Assembly (NCBI GenBank): GCA_937925645.1
Contig: CALAMB010000008.1
Location: forward strand, 1 to 5,647
DNA from: an uncultured Acidobacteriota bacterium
Lineage (GTDB): Bacteria > Acidobacteriota > JAAYUB01
DNA length: 5,647 nucleotides
Reading direction: 5' to 3'
Made by a program: the position numbers and the translations under genes. The first letter of the stretch is position 1; every line of letters starts with the position of its first letter. The notes beneath the pieces were generated by a model. It worked only from the letters and a program-made list of their open reading frames with translations. It was not told where the DNA came from and made no database searches. Positions 5,451 to 5,647 of this stretch are shown piece by piece.

Positions 5451-5647
5451 ATGCGGTGGAGAGGCGAACGGCGCAGCGACAACGTCGAGGACCGGCGCGG
5501 CGTGCGGCCGGCGGGGCTGGCCATCGGCGGCCTGGGCGGCATCGCGCTCATCGTGATCGCCCTGCTCATGGGTGCCGACCCCATCCAGTTGTTGCAGCAG
5601 GTGGGCACCACGTCCATGTCGAGCGACTCAGGCGGCCAGGTGGCCAC
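5451..5647 (+). CDS. ypfJ: YpfJ-type neutral zinc metallopeptidase, 5' part only
   Basis: The ATG at 5451 is preceded by GGAGG (5440-5444) at a 6-nt spacing and by its own promoter. The first 65 residues are in the window and the gene runs off the right edge. The opening MRWRGERRSDNVEDRR closely matches the conserved N-terminus of the YpfJ/KPN_02809 family (putative neutral zinc metallopeptidase), which begins MRW-x-G-x-x-x-SDNVEDRR in E. coli. Residues 20-41 (AGLAIGGLGG, then IALIVIALLMG) form the expected single membrane helix. The following Gln/Ser-rich part is the usual linker. The catalytic HExxH segment would lie beyond the window, so activity cannot be judged. The cellular substrate of the family is not established. 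Confidence 0.9.
   Translation, partial: MRWRGERRSDNVEDRRGVRPAGLAIGGLGGIALIVIALLMGADPIQLLQQVGTTSMSSDSGGQVA

Overview
The window is GC-rich bacterial chromosome with ordinary gene density, GGAGG-type ribosome binding sites and many envelope proteins. The gene set is a CCA-encoding tRNA-His, a DUF2959 lipoprotein, a DUF481 outer-membrane-type protein, a secreted C45-family Ntn hydrolase, NhaA and a YpfJ-type metallopeptidase. It fits a Gram-negative (two-membrane) bacterium. The combination recalls Acidobacteriota or other environmental phyla, but that assignment is inference and no marker here settles it.

Layout, left to right. A tRNA-His(GTG) lies on the minus strand at 6-82, with a likely promoter about 100 bp upstream at 188-216. 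An intergenic stretch of about 400 bp follows; its only coding-like signal is a doubtful 34-codon stretch at 236-337. A DUF2959 lipoprotein gene (486-1154, +) has a consensus TATAAT box and a good ribosome binding site. It converges on a minus-strand pair: a DUF481 gene (3623 to 2562), then a C45-family hydrolase gene (2466 to 1264). Both pair members carry signal peptides. The DUF481 gene is divergent from nhaA (3822-5192, +), which has a near-consensus promoter placed so that its mRNA should be leaderless. Directly after nhaA is a short out-of-context reading frame (5197-5316) that reads as the last ~35 residues of an MgtE magnesium transporter, apparently a gene relic. A terminator candidate and a promoter then precede the 5' end of a ypfJ-type gene that runs off the window.

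The genes do not form one pathway. The DUF481/C45 pair may be co-transcribed and would put one protein in the outer membrane and one hydrolase outside the cytoplasm. NhaA handles Na+/H+ and pH homeostasis. I see no CRISPR array, mobile element, toxin-antitoxin pair or defence system, and nothing that supports a new multi-gene system. The observations most worth a second look are the mgtE relic and the probable leaderless nhaA transcript.
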